From contig NZ_FXAK01000007.1 of assembly GCF_900177515.1 (NCBI RefSeq), positions 310,001 through 374,000 of the forward strand: DNA of 64,000 bases, read 5' to 3'. Source of the stretch: Azospirillum oryzae (GTDB lineage: Bacteria; Pseudomonadota; Alphaproteobacteria; Azospirillales; Azospirillaceae). The notes beneath the pieces are model-generated. The model saw only the letters and a program-made list of their open reading frames with translations. It did not search any database and had not been told where the DNA came from. Made by a program: the position numbers and the translations under genes. Below are positions 19,265 to 29,314 of this stretch, piece by piece; position 1 is the first letter of the stretch, and each line of letters begins with the position of its first letter.

Positions 19265-22054
19265 ATGATCCGCTCGCCCCTGTTCCTCCGGCTGTTCTCG
19301 GCGATCCTGATCTCGCTCGGGCTGTTCTCCGCCGCGGCCTATGTCTTCTCCGTCCCCTTCATCGAGGAGAAGGCTTACGAGATCGAGCGCGACGCCAGCC
19401 GCACCATCCTCGACAACGTGTTCGAGCTGGTCAGCCGCATCCGCGTCGGGCTGGAGGAGCAGCGGACGTCCACGGTGGAGTCGTACAAGACCCGCCTGCG
19501 CGACGTGCTGGAGCTGGCGGTCGGCTATATCGAGCATGTCTATGCCCGCGCCGACCGCGGCGAGATCACCATGGAGGAGGCCCGGCGTGAGGCGATGGAG
19601 GGGCTGCACGCCTTCCGCTACGGCAACGGCGACTATGTCTGGGCCATCGGCTACGACTCGGTGATCCTGTCCCACCCGTCGCCCGACTATGAGGGGCGGA
19701 AGGCCGACGACCTGCGCGACAATCTCGGCCGCCACATCCTGCCCACCATCGTCGCCACCGCAAAGCGCGAGGGCGAGGGGTTCCAGACCTACCCGTGGTG
19801 GCGCCCCAACGGCGACGAGCGGGCGCCGAAGCTCAGCTTCTTCAAGGATCTGCCGAAGCGCGGCATCATCGTCGGCACCGGCGCCTATCTGGCCGACGTC
19901 GATGCTGAGGTGGAGCGGCGCAAGGCCGAGGCCATCGAGGATCTGCGCCAGGCCCTGCGCAAGCTGCGCATCGCCCGCACCGGCTATCTCTACATCTTCG
20001 ATTCGGCGAACCGGATGATCATCCACCCGAATTCGAACATCGAGGGCACGGCCTTCGGCGACCGGCTGAATTCGGCAACCGGGCGTCCCATCGCCGAGGA
20101 TCTGAAGGTCGCCGCCGCCAAGGGGGTGCCGCTGACCTACCTGTGGGACAAGCCCGACGATCCCGGCAACTACGCCTATGAGAAGATCAGCTGGGTCCGG
20201 CATTTCGAGGGGTTCGACTGGTACATCGCCTCGTCCGTTTATGTGGACGAGCTGCGGCGGTCGTCGGTGGTGCTGGGCAACCGCATCCTCGCCATCGGCA
20301 TGGCGCTGATGGCGGCGGGCAGCCTGCTCGGCTACATCGCGGTCGGTCGGCTGGTCAGGCCGCTGCGCCGTCTGGCCGACACCGCGGCGCAGGTGCGCGC
20401 CGGCGATCTCGACGCCCAGAGCGGCATCCGCCGCGGTGACGAGATCGGGCTGCTGGGTACCGCCTTCGACGGCATGGTCCGGCAGCTGCGCGACACCGTC
20501 GCCACGCTGGACAGCCGGGTGCGCGACCGCACCGCCGCGCTGGCGGAGGCGGAAACCCGGCAGCGCGTGATCCTGGACGCCATTCCCGCCTGCATCGCCG
20601 GGCTGGACCGCGACGGGCGGCTGACCTTCGCCAACCTGCGCTGGGCCGAGCTGGTCGGGCGCGACAAGGCCGAGGTGATCGGCCGCGACCTTGCCGCCGT
20701 GGTCGGCCGGCGCGCGATGGCGGCGCTCGGTCCCCATCTCGACCGCTGCCTGTCGGGAAACGTGGTGACCTTCGAATACGCCTTCCCGCGCGACGGCCGC
20801 GACATGGTGACCAAGACGACGCTGATCCCGCATCGCGGCGAGGGCGGACTGGAGGAGGGCGCCGTCACCGGCCTGTTCGTGCTGACGCTGGACATCACCG
20901 ACGAGAAGCAGACCGAACGCCAGCTGGTGGAGGCGCAACGGCTGAAGGCGGTCGGGCAGCTGTCGGGCGGGCTGGCGCACGACTTCAACAACCTGCTGTC
21001 GATCATCATCGGCAACCTGTCGGCGGCGCGCGACCGCTACGCCGCGGTGGAGGGGCTGGACGCCTATCTGGAGCCGGCCCAGCGCGCCGGCCGCCGCGGC
21101 GCCGACATCACCGCCCGGCTGCTCGCCTTCTCGCGCCAGCAGCCGCTGAAGCCGGAACCGATCGAGCTGTGCGGCCTGCTGCGCGACATGGCGGTGCTGC
21201 TGCGCCGCTCCTTCCCCAGCTCCATCGCCATCGGCGTGCCGGAGGAGGGGCGGGAGTGCTGGACCATCGCCGACCAGACCCAGCTGGAGAACGCGCTGGT
21301 CAACCTCGCCATCAACGCGCGCGACGCCATGGCCAACGGCGGGCGGCTGGAGATCGCGGTGGGCATCCGCAGGGTGGAGGGCGACCAGTCCTTCGACGAG
21401 CCGGTCCGGCCCGACGATTATCTGGAAATCCGCGTCAGCGACACCGGCACCGGCTTCACGCCGGAGGCGCTGGCCCGTGCGGTGGAGCCCTTCTTCACGA
21501 CGAAGGCTTTGGGTTCGGGGCTGGGGCTGTCGATGGTCTACGGCTTCGTCAAGCAGTCGCGCGGTTATCTGCGCATCGACAGCCGGCCGGGGGAGGGGAC
21601 CGCCGTCACCCTGCTGCTGCCGCGGGCCGAGCCGGTGGCGCGCCTGCCGGACGCCGATCCGGCTTCGGCCGAACCGCAGCCCGGTGGCTGGTCCGGCCAA
21701 CTTGCGCTGGTGGCGGAGGACAATGACGACGTGCGGCAGGTGATGCGCCAGCAGCTGGTCGACCTCGGCTTCTCGGTGGTGGAGGCGGCCAGCGGCGACG
21801 AGGCGGCGGAGCTGGTGGAGCAGATCGACGGGCTGTCGCTGCTGGTCTCCGACATCGTCATGCCCGGTTTGTCGGGGGTGGAGCTGGCGCGGCGCGCCCG
21901 GCTGCTGCGGCCGGCCATGCGGGTGGTTCTGGTCAGCGGATTCGCCGTCGAGTATGGCGACGTGCCCGCCGATGCCGTCATACTGCGCAAGCCATGGGAC
22001 AAGCGGGACCTGGTGGCGGCCATCGGCCACGCCGCCGAACCCGCGCCGGTCTGA
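19265..22054 (+). CDS. Cache-HAMP-PAS hybrid sensor histidine kinase
   Basis: This 929-residue membrane kinase has an N-terminal helix (residues about 8-28) and a double Cache periplasmic sensor. The two Cache halves share a pattern, GNGDYVWAIGYDS and TGYLYIFDSANRM. A second helix lies near 340-360, then HAMP, PAS, HisKA with His near residue 571 (GGLAHDFNNLL), HATPase (DTGTGFTP, GSGLGLSMVYG) and a C-terminal receiver with acceptor Asp near 862 (SDIVMPG). It is divergent from yjcH-actP across 240 nt and followed by a response regulator, so it likely senses a carboxylate and controls actP. That link is inference. Confidence 0.92.
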   Translation: MIRSPLFLRLFSAILISLGLFSAAAYVFSVPFIEEKAYEIERDASRTILDNVFELVSRIRVGLEEQRTSTVESYKTRLRDVLELAVGYIEHVYARADRGEITMEEARREAMEGLHAFRYGNGDYVWAIGYDSVILSHPSPDYEGRKADDLRDNLGRHILPTIVATAKREGEGFQTYPWWRPNGDERAPKLSFFKDLPKRGIIVGTGAYLADVDAEVERRKAEAIEDLRQALRKLRIARTGYLYIFDSANRMIIHPNSNIEGTAFGDRLNSATGRPIAEDLKVAAAKGVPLTYLWDKPDDPGNYAYEKISWVRHFEGFDWYIASSVYVDELRRSSVVLGNRILAIGMALMAAGSLLGYIAVGRLVRPLRRLADTAAQVRAGDLDAQSGIRRGDEIGLLGTAFDGMVRQLRDTVATLDSRVRDRTAALAEAETRQRVILDAIPACIAGLDRDGRLTFANLRWAELVGRDKAEVIGRDLAAVVGRRAMAALGPHLDRCLSGNVVTFEYAFPRDGRDMVTKTTLIPHRGEGGLEEGAVTGLFVLTLDITDEKQTERQLVEAQRLKAVGQLSGGLAHDFNNLLSIIIGNLSAARDRYAAVEGLDAYLEPAQRAGRRGADITARLLAFSRQQPLKPEPIELCGLLRDMAVLLRRSFPSSIAIGVPEEGRECWTIADQTQLENALVNLAINARDAMANGGRLEIAVGIRRVEGDQSFDEPVRPDDYLEIRVSDTGTGFTPEALARAVEPFFTTKALGSGLGLSMVYGFVKQSRGYLRIDSRPGEGTAVTLLLPRAEPVARLPDADPASAEPQPGGWSGQLALVAEDNDDVRQVMRQQLVDLGFSVVEAASGDEAAELVEQIDGLSLLVSDIVMPGLSGVELARRARLLRPAMRVVLVSGFAVEYGDVPADAVILRKPWDKRDLVAAIGHAAEPAPV

Positions 22055-22119
22055 TATGATCGGGCCAAGGGAATGCACCTGAAAAAATTCAGGGCGACGA
22101 GTGCCGAGGGGAAACGCGC

Positions 22120-22842
22120 GTGGGATTGAAGAAGCGCATCTATGTGGTCGAGGACGAGGCCGACATCCGCCGGCTGGTGACGGAGGTGCTGGAGGGCTAC
22201 GGCTATGAGGTGTCCTGCTGGGCCAGCGGGCGCGAGGCGCGGGCGGCGATCCAGCGCCAGGCTCCCGACCTGTGCCTGGTCGATCTCGGCCTGCCGGACA
22301 TGGACGGCCTGACCCTGGTGCGCGAGCTGTGGGAGGATGTGCGGTTCGGCGTCATCATCCTGTCCGGGCGCGGCGGCACCTCCGACCGCGTGCTGGGGCT
22401 GGAGCTGGGGGCCGACGACTATATCGTGAAGCCGTTCGAGCCGCGCGAACTGGTCGCCCGCGTCAACAGCGCCATCCGCCGCCGCGAACAGCTGTCCGGC
22501 GCCGCCGCGACCGCGGAGACCGCGCGGGCGCGCTTCGGTCCCTGGGTGTTCGATCTGGGCAACCTGACGCTGACCGCCGACGACGGCCGGCAGGAAAGCC
22601 TGACGGCGGCGGAGGCCTCGCTTCTGCTGATGCTGCTGAAGGCGCCAAAGCGCGTGCTGTCGCGCGAGCATCTGCAGGGTCCGGATCAGGACCGCGACGA
22701 TTTTCCCTATGACCGCAGCATCGACGTCCGCGTCTCGCGCATCCGCAAGAAGATCGAGGAGGACCCGCGCGCGCCGCGGCTGATCAAGACCGTTTACGGC
22801 GCCGGCTACCTGTTCGCGGGAGACGTGACGTGGTTGCGGTGA
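22120..22842 (+). CDS. OmpR-family response regulator
   Basis: This 240-residue regulator starts at a GTG at 22120, 65 nt after the hybrid kinase. Its receiver domain has acceptor Asp near residue 54 (LCLVDLGLPDMDG) and the K of IVKPFEPRE. The C-terminal winged helix ends DVRVSRIRKKIEEDPRAPRLIKTVYGAGYLF, a typical OmpR DNA-binding region. The loop before the recognition helix reads LSREHLQGPDQDRDD in place of the usual LLxxVWG. It probably pairs with the kinase, either directly or through the kinase's own receiver. Confidence 0.92.
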   Translation: MGLKKRIYVVEDEADIRRLVTEVLEGYGYEVSCWASGREARAAIQRQAPDLCLVDLGLPDMDGLTLVRELWEDVRFGVIILSGRGGTSDRVLGLELGADDYIVKPFEPRELVARVNSAIRRREQLSGAAATAETARARFGPWVFDLGNLTLTADDGRQESLTAAEASLLLMLLKAPKRVLSREHLQGPDQDRDDFPYDRSIDVRVSRIRKKIEEDPRAPRLIKTVYGAGYLFAGDVTWLR

Positions 22843-23009
22843 TTGGGTTGCGATGACGGGGCCCCCCTCGCGCCCCGGCGAAACAGTGCCAATAACAATT
22901 GGTCATAATCCTGAGAAAGTTGCGCAAAGCTGATCTGGTACAGGCTGTTTCCAACACCGCCGCGCCCGATGTCGGCGCGCAACAAAGAACCCCTGGGGAG
23001 AACGGTCCG

Positions 23010-24662
23010 ATGAGTGAATCTGCTGCCGCAGCCGATGTCCGCGCCAATCCGTACGAGCGCGATCTCGACCGCAACGCCGCCAATTTCGTCGCACTGACGC
23101 CGCTGACCTTCCTGGAGCGCGCCGCCGCGGTGTGGCCCGACCGGCTGGCCGTCGTCCATGGCCCGGTCCGCCGGACCTGGGCGGAGACCTTCGTCCGCGT
23201 GCGCCGTCTGGCCGCCGCGCTGGCGAATGTCGGGATCGGCACCGGCGACACCGTCGCCATGCTGGCCGCCAACACGCCCGAACTGTTCGAGGCGCATTTC
23301 GGCGTGCCCCTGGCCGGCGCCGTGCTGAACGCCATCAACACCCGCCTGGACGCCGAGGCCATCGCCTTCATCCTGAAGCATGGCGAAGCGAAGATCCTGA
23401 TCGTCGACCGCGAGTTCTCCGGCGTCGCCAGGAAGGCGCTGGCCCTGCTCGACGCGCCGATCCCGGTGGTGGACATCGACGACCCGACCTACAGCGGCGG
23501 CGAGTTGATCGGCGACCGCGATTACGAGGCCTTCATCAGCGACGTCGGCACCGAGCATGCCTGGACCCTGCCGGCCGACGAATGGCAGGCCATCGCGCTG
23601 AACTACACCTCCGGCACCACCGGCAACCCGAAGGGCGTCGTCTATCACCACCGCGGCGCCTATCTGAACGCGGTGTCGAACGCGCTGTCCTGGAACATGG
23701 GCGACGCGCCCGTGTATCTGTGGACGCTGCCGATGTTCCACTGCAACGGCTGGTGCTTCCCCTGGACCATTGCGGTCACCGCCGGCACCGCCGTCTGCCT
23801 GCGTCAGGTCCGTCCCGATGCGGTCCTGAAGCTGATCCGCGAGGAGCGGGTGACCAACTTCTGCGGCGCGCCCATCGTCCTGAACATGCTGAACAACGCG
23901 CCGGCCGAGCTGAAGCAGGGCATCGAGCAGAAGGTGAAGGTGATGGTCGCCGGCGCAGCGCCGCCCGCCGCCGTCATCGCCGGCATGGAGCGCATGGGCT
24001 GGGAAGTCACCCATGTCTACGGCCTGACCGAATGCTACGGCCCGACCGTGGTCTGCGTCTGGCACGACCGTTGGGACGGCCTGTCGCTGGACGAGAAGGC
24101 GGCGATCAAGGCCCGCCAGGGCGTGCGCGGCCCGATGCTGGAGGCGGTGATCGTCGCCGATCCCTTCACGCTGGAACCGATGCCGAAGGACGGCCGCAGC
24201 ATGGGCGAGATCATGATGCGCGGCAACAACGTCATGAAGGGCTACCTGAAGAACCCCAAGGCGACCGAAGAGGCCTTCGCCGGCGGCTGGTTCCACACCG
24301 GCGACCTCGCCGTCTGGCATGAGGACGGCTACGTCGAGATCAAGGACCGGTCCAAGGACATCATCATCTCCGGTGGCGAGAACATCTCGTCCATCGAGGT
24401 GGAGGATGTGCTCTACAAGCATCCGGAGGTGCTGGAGGCCGCGGTCGTCGCCCGCCATGACGAGAAATGGGGCGAGACGCCCTGCGCCTTCGTCACTCTG
24501 AAGGACGGCGCCACCGCGACCGAGGCCGACATCATCGCCTTCTGCCGCGCCCACATGGCCCACTTCAAGTGCCCGCGCACGGTGGTGTTCGGCCCGCTGC
24601 CGAAGACCTCCACCGGCAAGATCCAGAAATACGTCCTGCGCAAGCAGACCGAGGGGCTGTAA
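23010..24662 (+). CDS. AMP-forming acyl-CoA synthetase
   Basis: This 550-residue adenylate-forming ligase activates a fatty or aromatic carboxylic acid with ATP and CoA. The ATG at 23010 follows a GGGGAG site. Signatures are the P-loop [12 protein letters not shown] (about residue 200), the YGLTECYGP motif, [10 protein letters not shown] and the C-terminal lysine region [14 protein letters not shown]. It opens the cluster with etfBA and an acyl-CoA dehydrogenase, which points to activation of a substrate that is then oxidised. Chain length is not deducible. The linkage recalls the DmdB/DmdC step of methylmercaptopropionate use, but that is only one option. Confidence 0.9.
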   Translation: MSESAAAADVRANPYERDLDRNAANFVALTPLTFLERAAAVWPDRLAVVHGPVRRTWAETFVRVRRLAAALANVGIGTGDTVAMLAANTPELFEAHFGVPLAGAVLNAINTRLDAEAIAFILKHGEAKILIVDREFSGVARKALALLDAPIPVVDIDDPTYSGGELIGDRDYEAFISDVGTEHAWTLPADEWQAIALNYTSGTTGNPKGVVYHHRGAYLNAVSNALSWNMGDAPVYLWTLPMFHCNGWCFPWTIAVTAGTAVCLRQVRPDAVLKLIREERVTNFCGAPIVLNMLNNAPAELKQGIEQKVKVMVAGAAPPAAVIAGMERMGWEVTHVYGLTECYGPTVVCVWHDRWDGLSLDEKAAIKARQGVRGPMLEAVIVADPFTLEPMPKDGRSMGEIMMRGNNVMKGYLKNPKATEEAFAGGWFHTGDLAVWHEDGYVEIKDRSKDIIISGGENISSIEVEDVLYKHPEVLEAAVVARHDEKWGETPCAFVTLKDGATATEADIIAFCRAHMAHFKCPRTVVFGPLPKTSTGKIQKYVLRKQTEGL

Positions 24663-24675
24663 GGGGCGGGGCACT

Positions 24676-24825
24676 TTGCCCCCTCCCTGACCCTCCCCCT
24701 TATCGGACCGGCCTGCGGCCGGCCGAGGGGAGAGGGGACTGCCGCCGCTTTGGCAATCACGTCACGCCGACAAGCGTCCTGCCCCCTCCACCGCCAAAGG
24801 CGGGGGAGGGATGGGGAGGGGGCCA
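24676..24825. repeat. C-rich/G-rich palindromic intergenic repeats
   Basis: The 210-nt gap before etfB is almost filled by two hairpin-forming blocks. The first pairs CCCTCCCTGACCCTCCCCCT with a later GAGGGGAGAGGGG around a CGGCC/GGCCG core (24676-24737). The second pairs GCCCCCTCC (24781-24789) with GGAGGGGGC (24814-24822). Related blocks lie between etfB and etfA and near 61,100. Confidence 0.75.
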
Positions 24826-24872
24826 ACGCCCTCCCACGCCCACACGCTGCCCAATCCTTAGGGACCCGCGCC

Positions 24873-25622
24873 ATGAAAATCCTTTGCGCCGTGAAGCGCG
24901 TCGTCGACTACAACGTCAAGATCCGGGTGAAGACCGACCAGTCCGGCGTCGAGACGTCCAACGTGAAGTTCTCGATGAACCCCTTCGACGAGATCGCCGT
25001 CGAGGAGGCCGTCCGTCTGAAGGAAGCCGGTGCCGCGACCGAGATCGTCGTGGTTTCCATCGGTCCGGCCCAGGCGCAGGAGACGCTTCGTACCGCGCTG
25101 GCGATGGGGGCGGATCGCGCCATCCTGGTGCAGACCGACGTCGAGACCCAGCCGCTTGCCGTCGCCAAGGTCCTCAAGGCCCTGGTCGAGAAGGAGGCGC
25201 CGGGGATGGTGATCCTCGGCAAGCAGGCGATCGACGACGACTGCAACCAGACCGGCCAGATGCTGGCGGCTCTGCTCGGCTGGGGCCAGGGCACCTTCGC
25301 CTCGAAGGTCGTCGCCGCTGACGGCAAGGTCGCGGTCACCCGCGAGATCGACGGCGGTCTGGAGACGGTGGAGCTGAAGCTGCCGGCGGTGGTCACCGCC
25401 GACCTGCGCCTGAACGAGCCGCGCTATGCTTCGCTGCCCAACATCATGAAGGCGAAGAAGAAGCCGCTGGAGACGATCACGCCGGATGCGCTGGGTGTCG
25501 ATGTCACGCCGCGTCTGAAGACGGTGAAGGTGGCCGAGCCGGCCAAGCGTCAGGCCGGCATCAAGGTGCCGGACGTCGCCACGCTGGTCGACAAGCTGAA
25601 GAACGAGGCGCGGGTGATCTGA
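24873..25622 (+). CDS. etfB: electron transfer flavoprotein beta subunit
   Basis: This 249-residue subunit of the FAD/AMP heterodimer takes electrons from acyl-CoA dehydrogenases. The ATG at 24873 ([20 protein letters not shown]) fits the family. Landmarks are [18 protein letters not shown], the AMP-binding [17 protein letters not shown] region and the recognition-loop segment [17 protein letters not shown]. etfA follows after an unusually long gap of 226 nt filled with palindromic repeats. Its partners are the dehydrogenase downstream and the ETF:quinone oxidoreductase, which is not in the window. Confidence 0.97.
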   Translation: MKILCAVKRVVDYNVKIRVKTDQSGVETSNVKFSMNPFDEIAVEEAVRLKEAGAATEIVVVSIGPAQAQETLRTALAMGADRAILVQTDVETQPLAVAKVLKALVEKEAPGMVILGKQAIDDDCNQTGQMLAALLGWGQGTFASKVVAADGKVAVTREIDGGLETVELKLPAVVTADLRLNEPRYASLPNIMKAKKKPLETITPDALGVDVTPRLKTVKVAEPAKRQAGIKVPDVATLVDKLKNEARVI

Positions 25623-25634
25623 GCGCCTGTCCGG

Positions 25635-25805
25635 TGCCCCCACCCTAACCCTCCCCCGCTTCGCAGGGGAGGGAACTGCCGCCGCTCTCCCGCATCAGCA
25701 CTTTCCCCCTCCCCCGCCCAGCTCTCGCACAAAGCTCCGCTTTGTGCTGACGCGGCAGGCGGACCATAGGTCCGCTGAGAGCGGGGGAGGGTCGGGGTGG
25801 GGGCA
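25635..25805. repeat. composite palindromic element between etfB and etfA
   Basis: Outer arms of 25 bp (25635-25659 and 25781-25805) are inverted copies matching at 23 positions. Inside lie at least three smaller hairpins: CCCTCCCC/GGGGAGGG near 25650-25675, GCACAAAGC/GCTTTGTGC (about 25726-25747) and GCGGACC/GGTCCGC (about 25759-25775). The nested structure is typical of a dispersed repeat or small MITE-like element rather than a simple terminator. Confidence 0.8.
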
Positions 25806-25848
25806 AGTCTCCGCACTCCCCGCACTCCGTCCGACAGAGGAATCCGCC

Positions 25849-26775
25849 ATGCCCATCCTGATCCTCGCCGACCACGACAACGCCACCCTCAAGCCTGCCA
25901 CCGCCCATGCGGTGACCGCCGCCGCCAAGCTCGGCGCCGATATCCACCTTCTGGTCGCCGGCCGCAACGCCGCGCCAGCGGCGGAGCAGGCCGCCAAGCT
26001 GGCCGGCGTCGCCAAGGTGCTGCTCGCCGACGATGCCGCCTACGAGCATGCCCTGGCCGAGCCCGTGGCGGCGCTGCTGGTGTCGCTCGCCCCCGGCTAC
26101 AGCCATGTGCTGGCCGCCGCCACCTCGGTGGGCAAGAATGTGCTGCCGCGCGTCGCCGCCCTGCTCGATGTGGCGATGATCTCCGACATCACCGCCGTGG
26201 TCTCCGCCGACAGCTTCGAGCGGCCGATCTATGCCGGCAACGCCATCGCCACCGTGCAGTCGGCCGATGCGGTGAAAATCGTCACCGTCCGCACCACCGC
26301 CTTCGAAGCCGCTGCCGCCACCGGCGGTGCCCCGGTCGAGAGCGTCGCCGCCGTGGCCGATCCCGCGCTGTCCAGCTTCGTCTCGGCCGAGCTGTCGAAG
26401 TCGGAGCGGCCGGAGCTGACCTCCGCCCGTATCGTGATTTCCGGCGGGCGTGGCATGCAGTCGGGCGACAACTTCCACCTGCTGGAGGCCATCGCCGACA
26501 AGCTGGGTGCCGCGGTGGGTGCATCGCGCGCCGCCGTCGATGCCGGTTTCGTGCCGAACGATTATCAGGTCGGGCAGACCGGCAAGATCGTGGCGCCGGA
26601 ACTCTATGTCGCCGTCGGCATCTCGGGCGCCATCCAGCATCTGGCCGGCATGAAGGACAGCAAGGTGATCGTCGCCATCAACAAGGACGAGGAGGCGCCG
26701 ATCTTCCAGGTCGCCGACTACGGCCTCGTCGCCGACCTGTTCAAGGCGCTGCCGGAGCTGCAGCAGGCCGTCTGA
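25849..26775 (+). CDS. etfA: electron transfer flavoprotein alpha subunit
   Basis: This 308-residue FAD-binding subunit is of usual length for the short bacterial type. The ATG at 25849 ([18 protein letters not shown]) is chosen. The C-terminal FAD domain shows [43 protein letters not shown] and the closing [19 protein letters not shown], all standard EtfA motifs. It lies 37 nt before the acyl-CoA dehydrogenase gene. Confidence 0.97.
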   Translation: MPILILADHDNATLKPATAHAVTAAAKLGADIHLLVAGRNAAPAAEQAAKLAGVAKVLLADDAAYEHALAEPVAALLVSLAPGYSHVLAAATSVGKNVLPRVAALLDVAMISDITAVVSADSFERPIYAGNAIATVQSADAVKIVTVRTTAFEAAAATGGAPVESVAAVADPALSSFVSAELSKSERPELTSARIVISGGRGMQSGDNFHLLEAIADKLGAAVGASRAAVDAGFVPNDYQVGQTGKIVAPELYVAVGISGAIQHLAGMKDSKVIVAINKDEEAPIFQVADYGLVADLFKALPELQQAV

Positions 26776-26812
26776 TCCCTTTCATTCCTTCCGTTACCCG
26801 AAGAGGTCCCCC

Positions 26813-28633
26813 ATGACCGCCGCCGCGATCCCCTACACCCCGCCGCTGAAAGAGATCCGCTTCGTCCTCGACCACCTCGCCGGCATGGCCGATGTGGCGG
26901 CTCTGCCGGGCTTCGAGGATGCCAGCCCCGACATGGTGGACAGCATCCTGGGCGAGGCGGCGAAGATCGCCGAGAACATCCTGGCCCCGCTGAACCGCAT
27001 CGGCGACGTCCAGGGTGCCAGGCTCGACGCCGACGGCATCGCCCGCACGGCGGAAGGCTGGGGGGCGGCTTGGCAGGCGCTGGTGGAGGGCGGCTGGAAC
27101 GGGCTGCCCTTCGATCCGGCGCGCGGCGGCATGGGGCTGCCCAACCTGCTGAACACCGCGGTGCAGGAGATGTGGCATTCCGCCAACATGGCCTTCGCGC
27201 TCTGCCCGATGCTGACCCAGGGGGCGGTGAACGCGGTGCAGCTCTATGGCTCGGACGCGCTGAAGGACCTCTATTTGCCCAAGATGATCTCGGGCGAGTG
27301 GACCGGCACCATGAACATCACCGAGCCGCAGGCGGGATCGGACCTTGCCGCCACGCGGTCGCGGGCGGTGCCGAACGGCGACCATTACCTCGTCAGCGGA
27401 CAGAAGATCTTCATCACCTACGGCGACCATGACCTGACGGAGAACATCATCCATCTGGTGCTGGCCCGCCTGCCCGATGCGCCTCCGGGCGTGAAGGGCA
27501 TCAGCCTATTCGTCGTGCCGAAGGTCCTGGTCAATGCCGACGGCAGCCTGGGCGCCCGCAATCAGGTGAAGTGCGTGTCGCTGGAGCACAAGCTGGGCAT
27601 CCACGGCAGCCCGACCGCCGTGCTGTCCTTCGGCGACGAGGGCGGGGCGACCGGCTTCCTGGTGGGCGAGCCGAACCGCGGCCTGGAATACATGTTCACC
27701 ATGATGAACCACGCCCGGCTGAACGTCGCCATGCAGGGCCTGTCGATCGCCGAGCGCGCTTATCAGCAGGCTTTGGCCTATGCCCGCGACCGCGTGCAGG
27801 GCAAGCCGCTGGGCTGGAGCGAGGGCCAATCGAAGGGCATCGTCAACCATCCCGACGTCCGCCGCCTGCTGATGGGCATGAAGGCGCGGATCGAGGCGAT
27901 GCGCGGCATCCTCTACACCGCCGCCGCCGCGGTGGACGTGGCGCACCATCATGCCGACGAGGCGGCGCGCGGCCGGGCCGCCCTGCTGGTCGATTTGCTG
28001 ACGCCGATCGCCAAGGGCTGGTGCACCGAGACCGGGCAGCAGCTGGCGTCGGACGGCGTGCAGGTCCATGGCGGCATGGGCTTCATCGAGGAGACCGGCG
28101 CCGCCCAGCATCTGCGCGACGCCCGCATCACCACGATCTATGAGGGCACGACCGCCATCCAGGCCAACGACCTGATCAACCGCAAGATCCTGCGCGACGG
28201 CGGGGCGACCGCCAACGGGCTGCTCGACGAGATCGCGGCGCTGGGCGGCGAGCTGTCCGGCCATGCCGATGAAGCGTTGCGCGTCACCGGTGCCGAGCTG
28301 GTCGCCGCGGTGCATGAGGCCAAGCAGGCGGTGGCCTGGGTGCTGGCCACGGCGAAGCAGGACCCGCGCCTGCCGGCCGCCGCGTCGGTGACCCTGCTGG
28401 AGCTGATGGGCGTGGTCGCCGGCGGCTGGCAGCTGGCCCGCGCCGCCAAGGTGGCGGCGGAGCGGCTGGCGGAGGGCGATGCCGACACCGCCTTCCTGTC
28501 GGCCAAGCCGCTGACCGCCCGCTTCTACGCCACCCATGTGCTGCCGAAGACGGCGGCGATGCGGGCGACCGTGGTCAACGGCTCCGCGAGCGTGATGGCG
28601 CTGAGCGAGGAGCAGCTGTTCGGCGCGGCTTGA
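26813..28633 (+). CDS. acyl-CoA dehydrogenase (DmdC-like, long form)
   Basis: This 606-residue FAD enzyme forms a trans-2-enoyl-CoA and passes electrons to EtfAB encoded just upstream. Family landmarks are [14 protein letters not shown] (residues about 163-177), [49 protein letters not shown] and the terminal-type [13 protein letters not shown]. An N-terminal cap and a long C-terminal extension make it the roughly 600-residue type that includes DmdC (3-methylmercaptopropionyl-CoA dehydrogenase) as well as general fatty-acid enzymes. Its last 59 nt overlap the converging pseudouridine synthase gene. Confidence 0.92.
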   Translation: MTAAAIPYTPPLKEIRFVLDHLAGMADVAALPGFEDASPDMVDSILGEAAKIAENILAPLNRIGDVQGARLDADGIARTAEGWGAAWQALVEGGWNGLPFDPARGGMGLPNLLNTAVQEMWHSANMAFALCPMLTQGAVNAVQLYGSDALKDLYLPKMISGEWTGTMNITEPQAGSDLAATRSRAVPNGDHYLVSGQKIFITYGDHDLTENIIHLVLARLPDAPPGVKGISLFVVPKVLVNADGSLGARNQVKCVSLEHKLGIHGSPTAVLSFGDEGGATGFLVGEPNRGLEYMFTMMNHARLNVAMQGLSIAERAYQQALAYARDRVQGKPLGWSEGQSKGIVNHPDVRRLLMGMKARIEAMRGILYTAAAAVDVAHHHADEAARGRAALLVDLLTPIAKGWCTETGQQLASDGVQVHGGMGFIEETGAAQHLRDARITTIYEGTTAIQANDLINRKILRDGGATANGLLDEIAALGGELSGHADEALRVTGAELVAAVHEAKQAVAWVLATAKQDPRLPAAASVTLLELMGVVAGGWQLARAAKVAAERLAEGDADTAFLSAKPLTARFYATHVLPKTAAMRATVVNGSASVMALSEEQLFGAA

Positions 28634-29234
28634 CGGGGCCGCGCTTACCGGTTGGTGCCGGGGCCTTTGGCCCTTTGCCGGGTGTCGCGGGCGGTTGGGG
28701 GACCTCCCGCCACTGCCCCGGCGCCAGCCCATCCAAAGTCCAGTCGCCGATGGCCCAGCGGATCAGCCGCAGGGTGGGGAAGCCGACCGCCGCGGTCATG
28801 CGGCGGACCTGCCGGTTGCGTCCTTCGCGTATGGTGAGCGCGATCCAACTGGTGGGGATGGCGGCGCGGTAGCGCACCGGCGGATCGCGCGGCCACAGCG
28901 ACTCCGGCTCCGCCATCCGCCGCACCTCGGCCGGCAGGGTGGGGCCGTCCTTCAGCGTGACGCCGCGGCGCAGAGCCTCCAGCGCCTCGTCGGTCGGCAC
29001 GCCTTCCACCTGCACCCAGTAGGTCTTGGGCATCTTGTTGGCCGGCGAGGCGATTCGGGCGATCAGCGGGCCGTCGTCGCTCAGCGCCAGCAACCCCTCG
29101 CTGTCGCGGTCGAGCCGGCCGGCGGCATAGACGCCCTTCACCGGCACCAGCTCCGCCAGGGTCGGGCGGCCCTGGTCGTCGGTGAATTGCGGCAGCACGC
29201 CATAGGGCTTGTTCAGCAGGATCAGGCGCGGCAC
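28575..29234 (-). CDS. RluE/RsuA-type rRNA pseudouridine synthase
   Basis: This 219-residue enzyme isomerises uridine in rRNA. It lacks an S4 domain, starting directly with [14 protein letters not shown], like RluE which modifies 23S rRNA. The catalytic aspartate lies in [13 protein letters not shown] (about residue 42), and the [31 protein letters not shown] block is typical. The C-terminal 40 residues are a basic Pro/Arg/Lys-rich tail, likely RNA-binding. The tail coding region overlaps the 3' end of the acyl-CoA dehydrogenase gene by 59 nt. Confidence 0.92.
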   Translation of the reverse strand: MPRLILLNKPYGVLPQFTDDQGRPTLAELVPVKGVYAAGRLDRDSEGLLALSDDGPLIARIASPANKMPKTYWVQVEGVPTDEALEALRRGVTLKDGPTLPAEVRRMAEPESLWPRDPPVRYRAAIPTSWIALTIREGRNRQVRRMTAAVGFPTLRLIRWAIGDWTLDGLAPGQWREVPQPPATPGKGPKAPAPTGKRGPVKPRRTAAPRSAPSRSRSR

Positions 29235-29314
29235 GGGCTTGCTTCCTTGCGCGGTTCGGGAAAGGCGCTATCGTTCGCACCCCAACATGATCTCTTGATA
29301 GCAGGGGTTCGGCC

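Noticed and set aside
19175..22078. 967-codon minus-strand frame opposite the hybrid kinase
   Set aside because: No motif is visible, while the sense frame has every kinase box in order.
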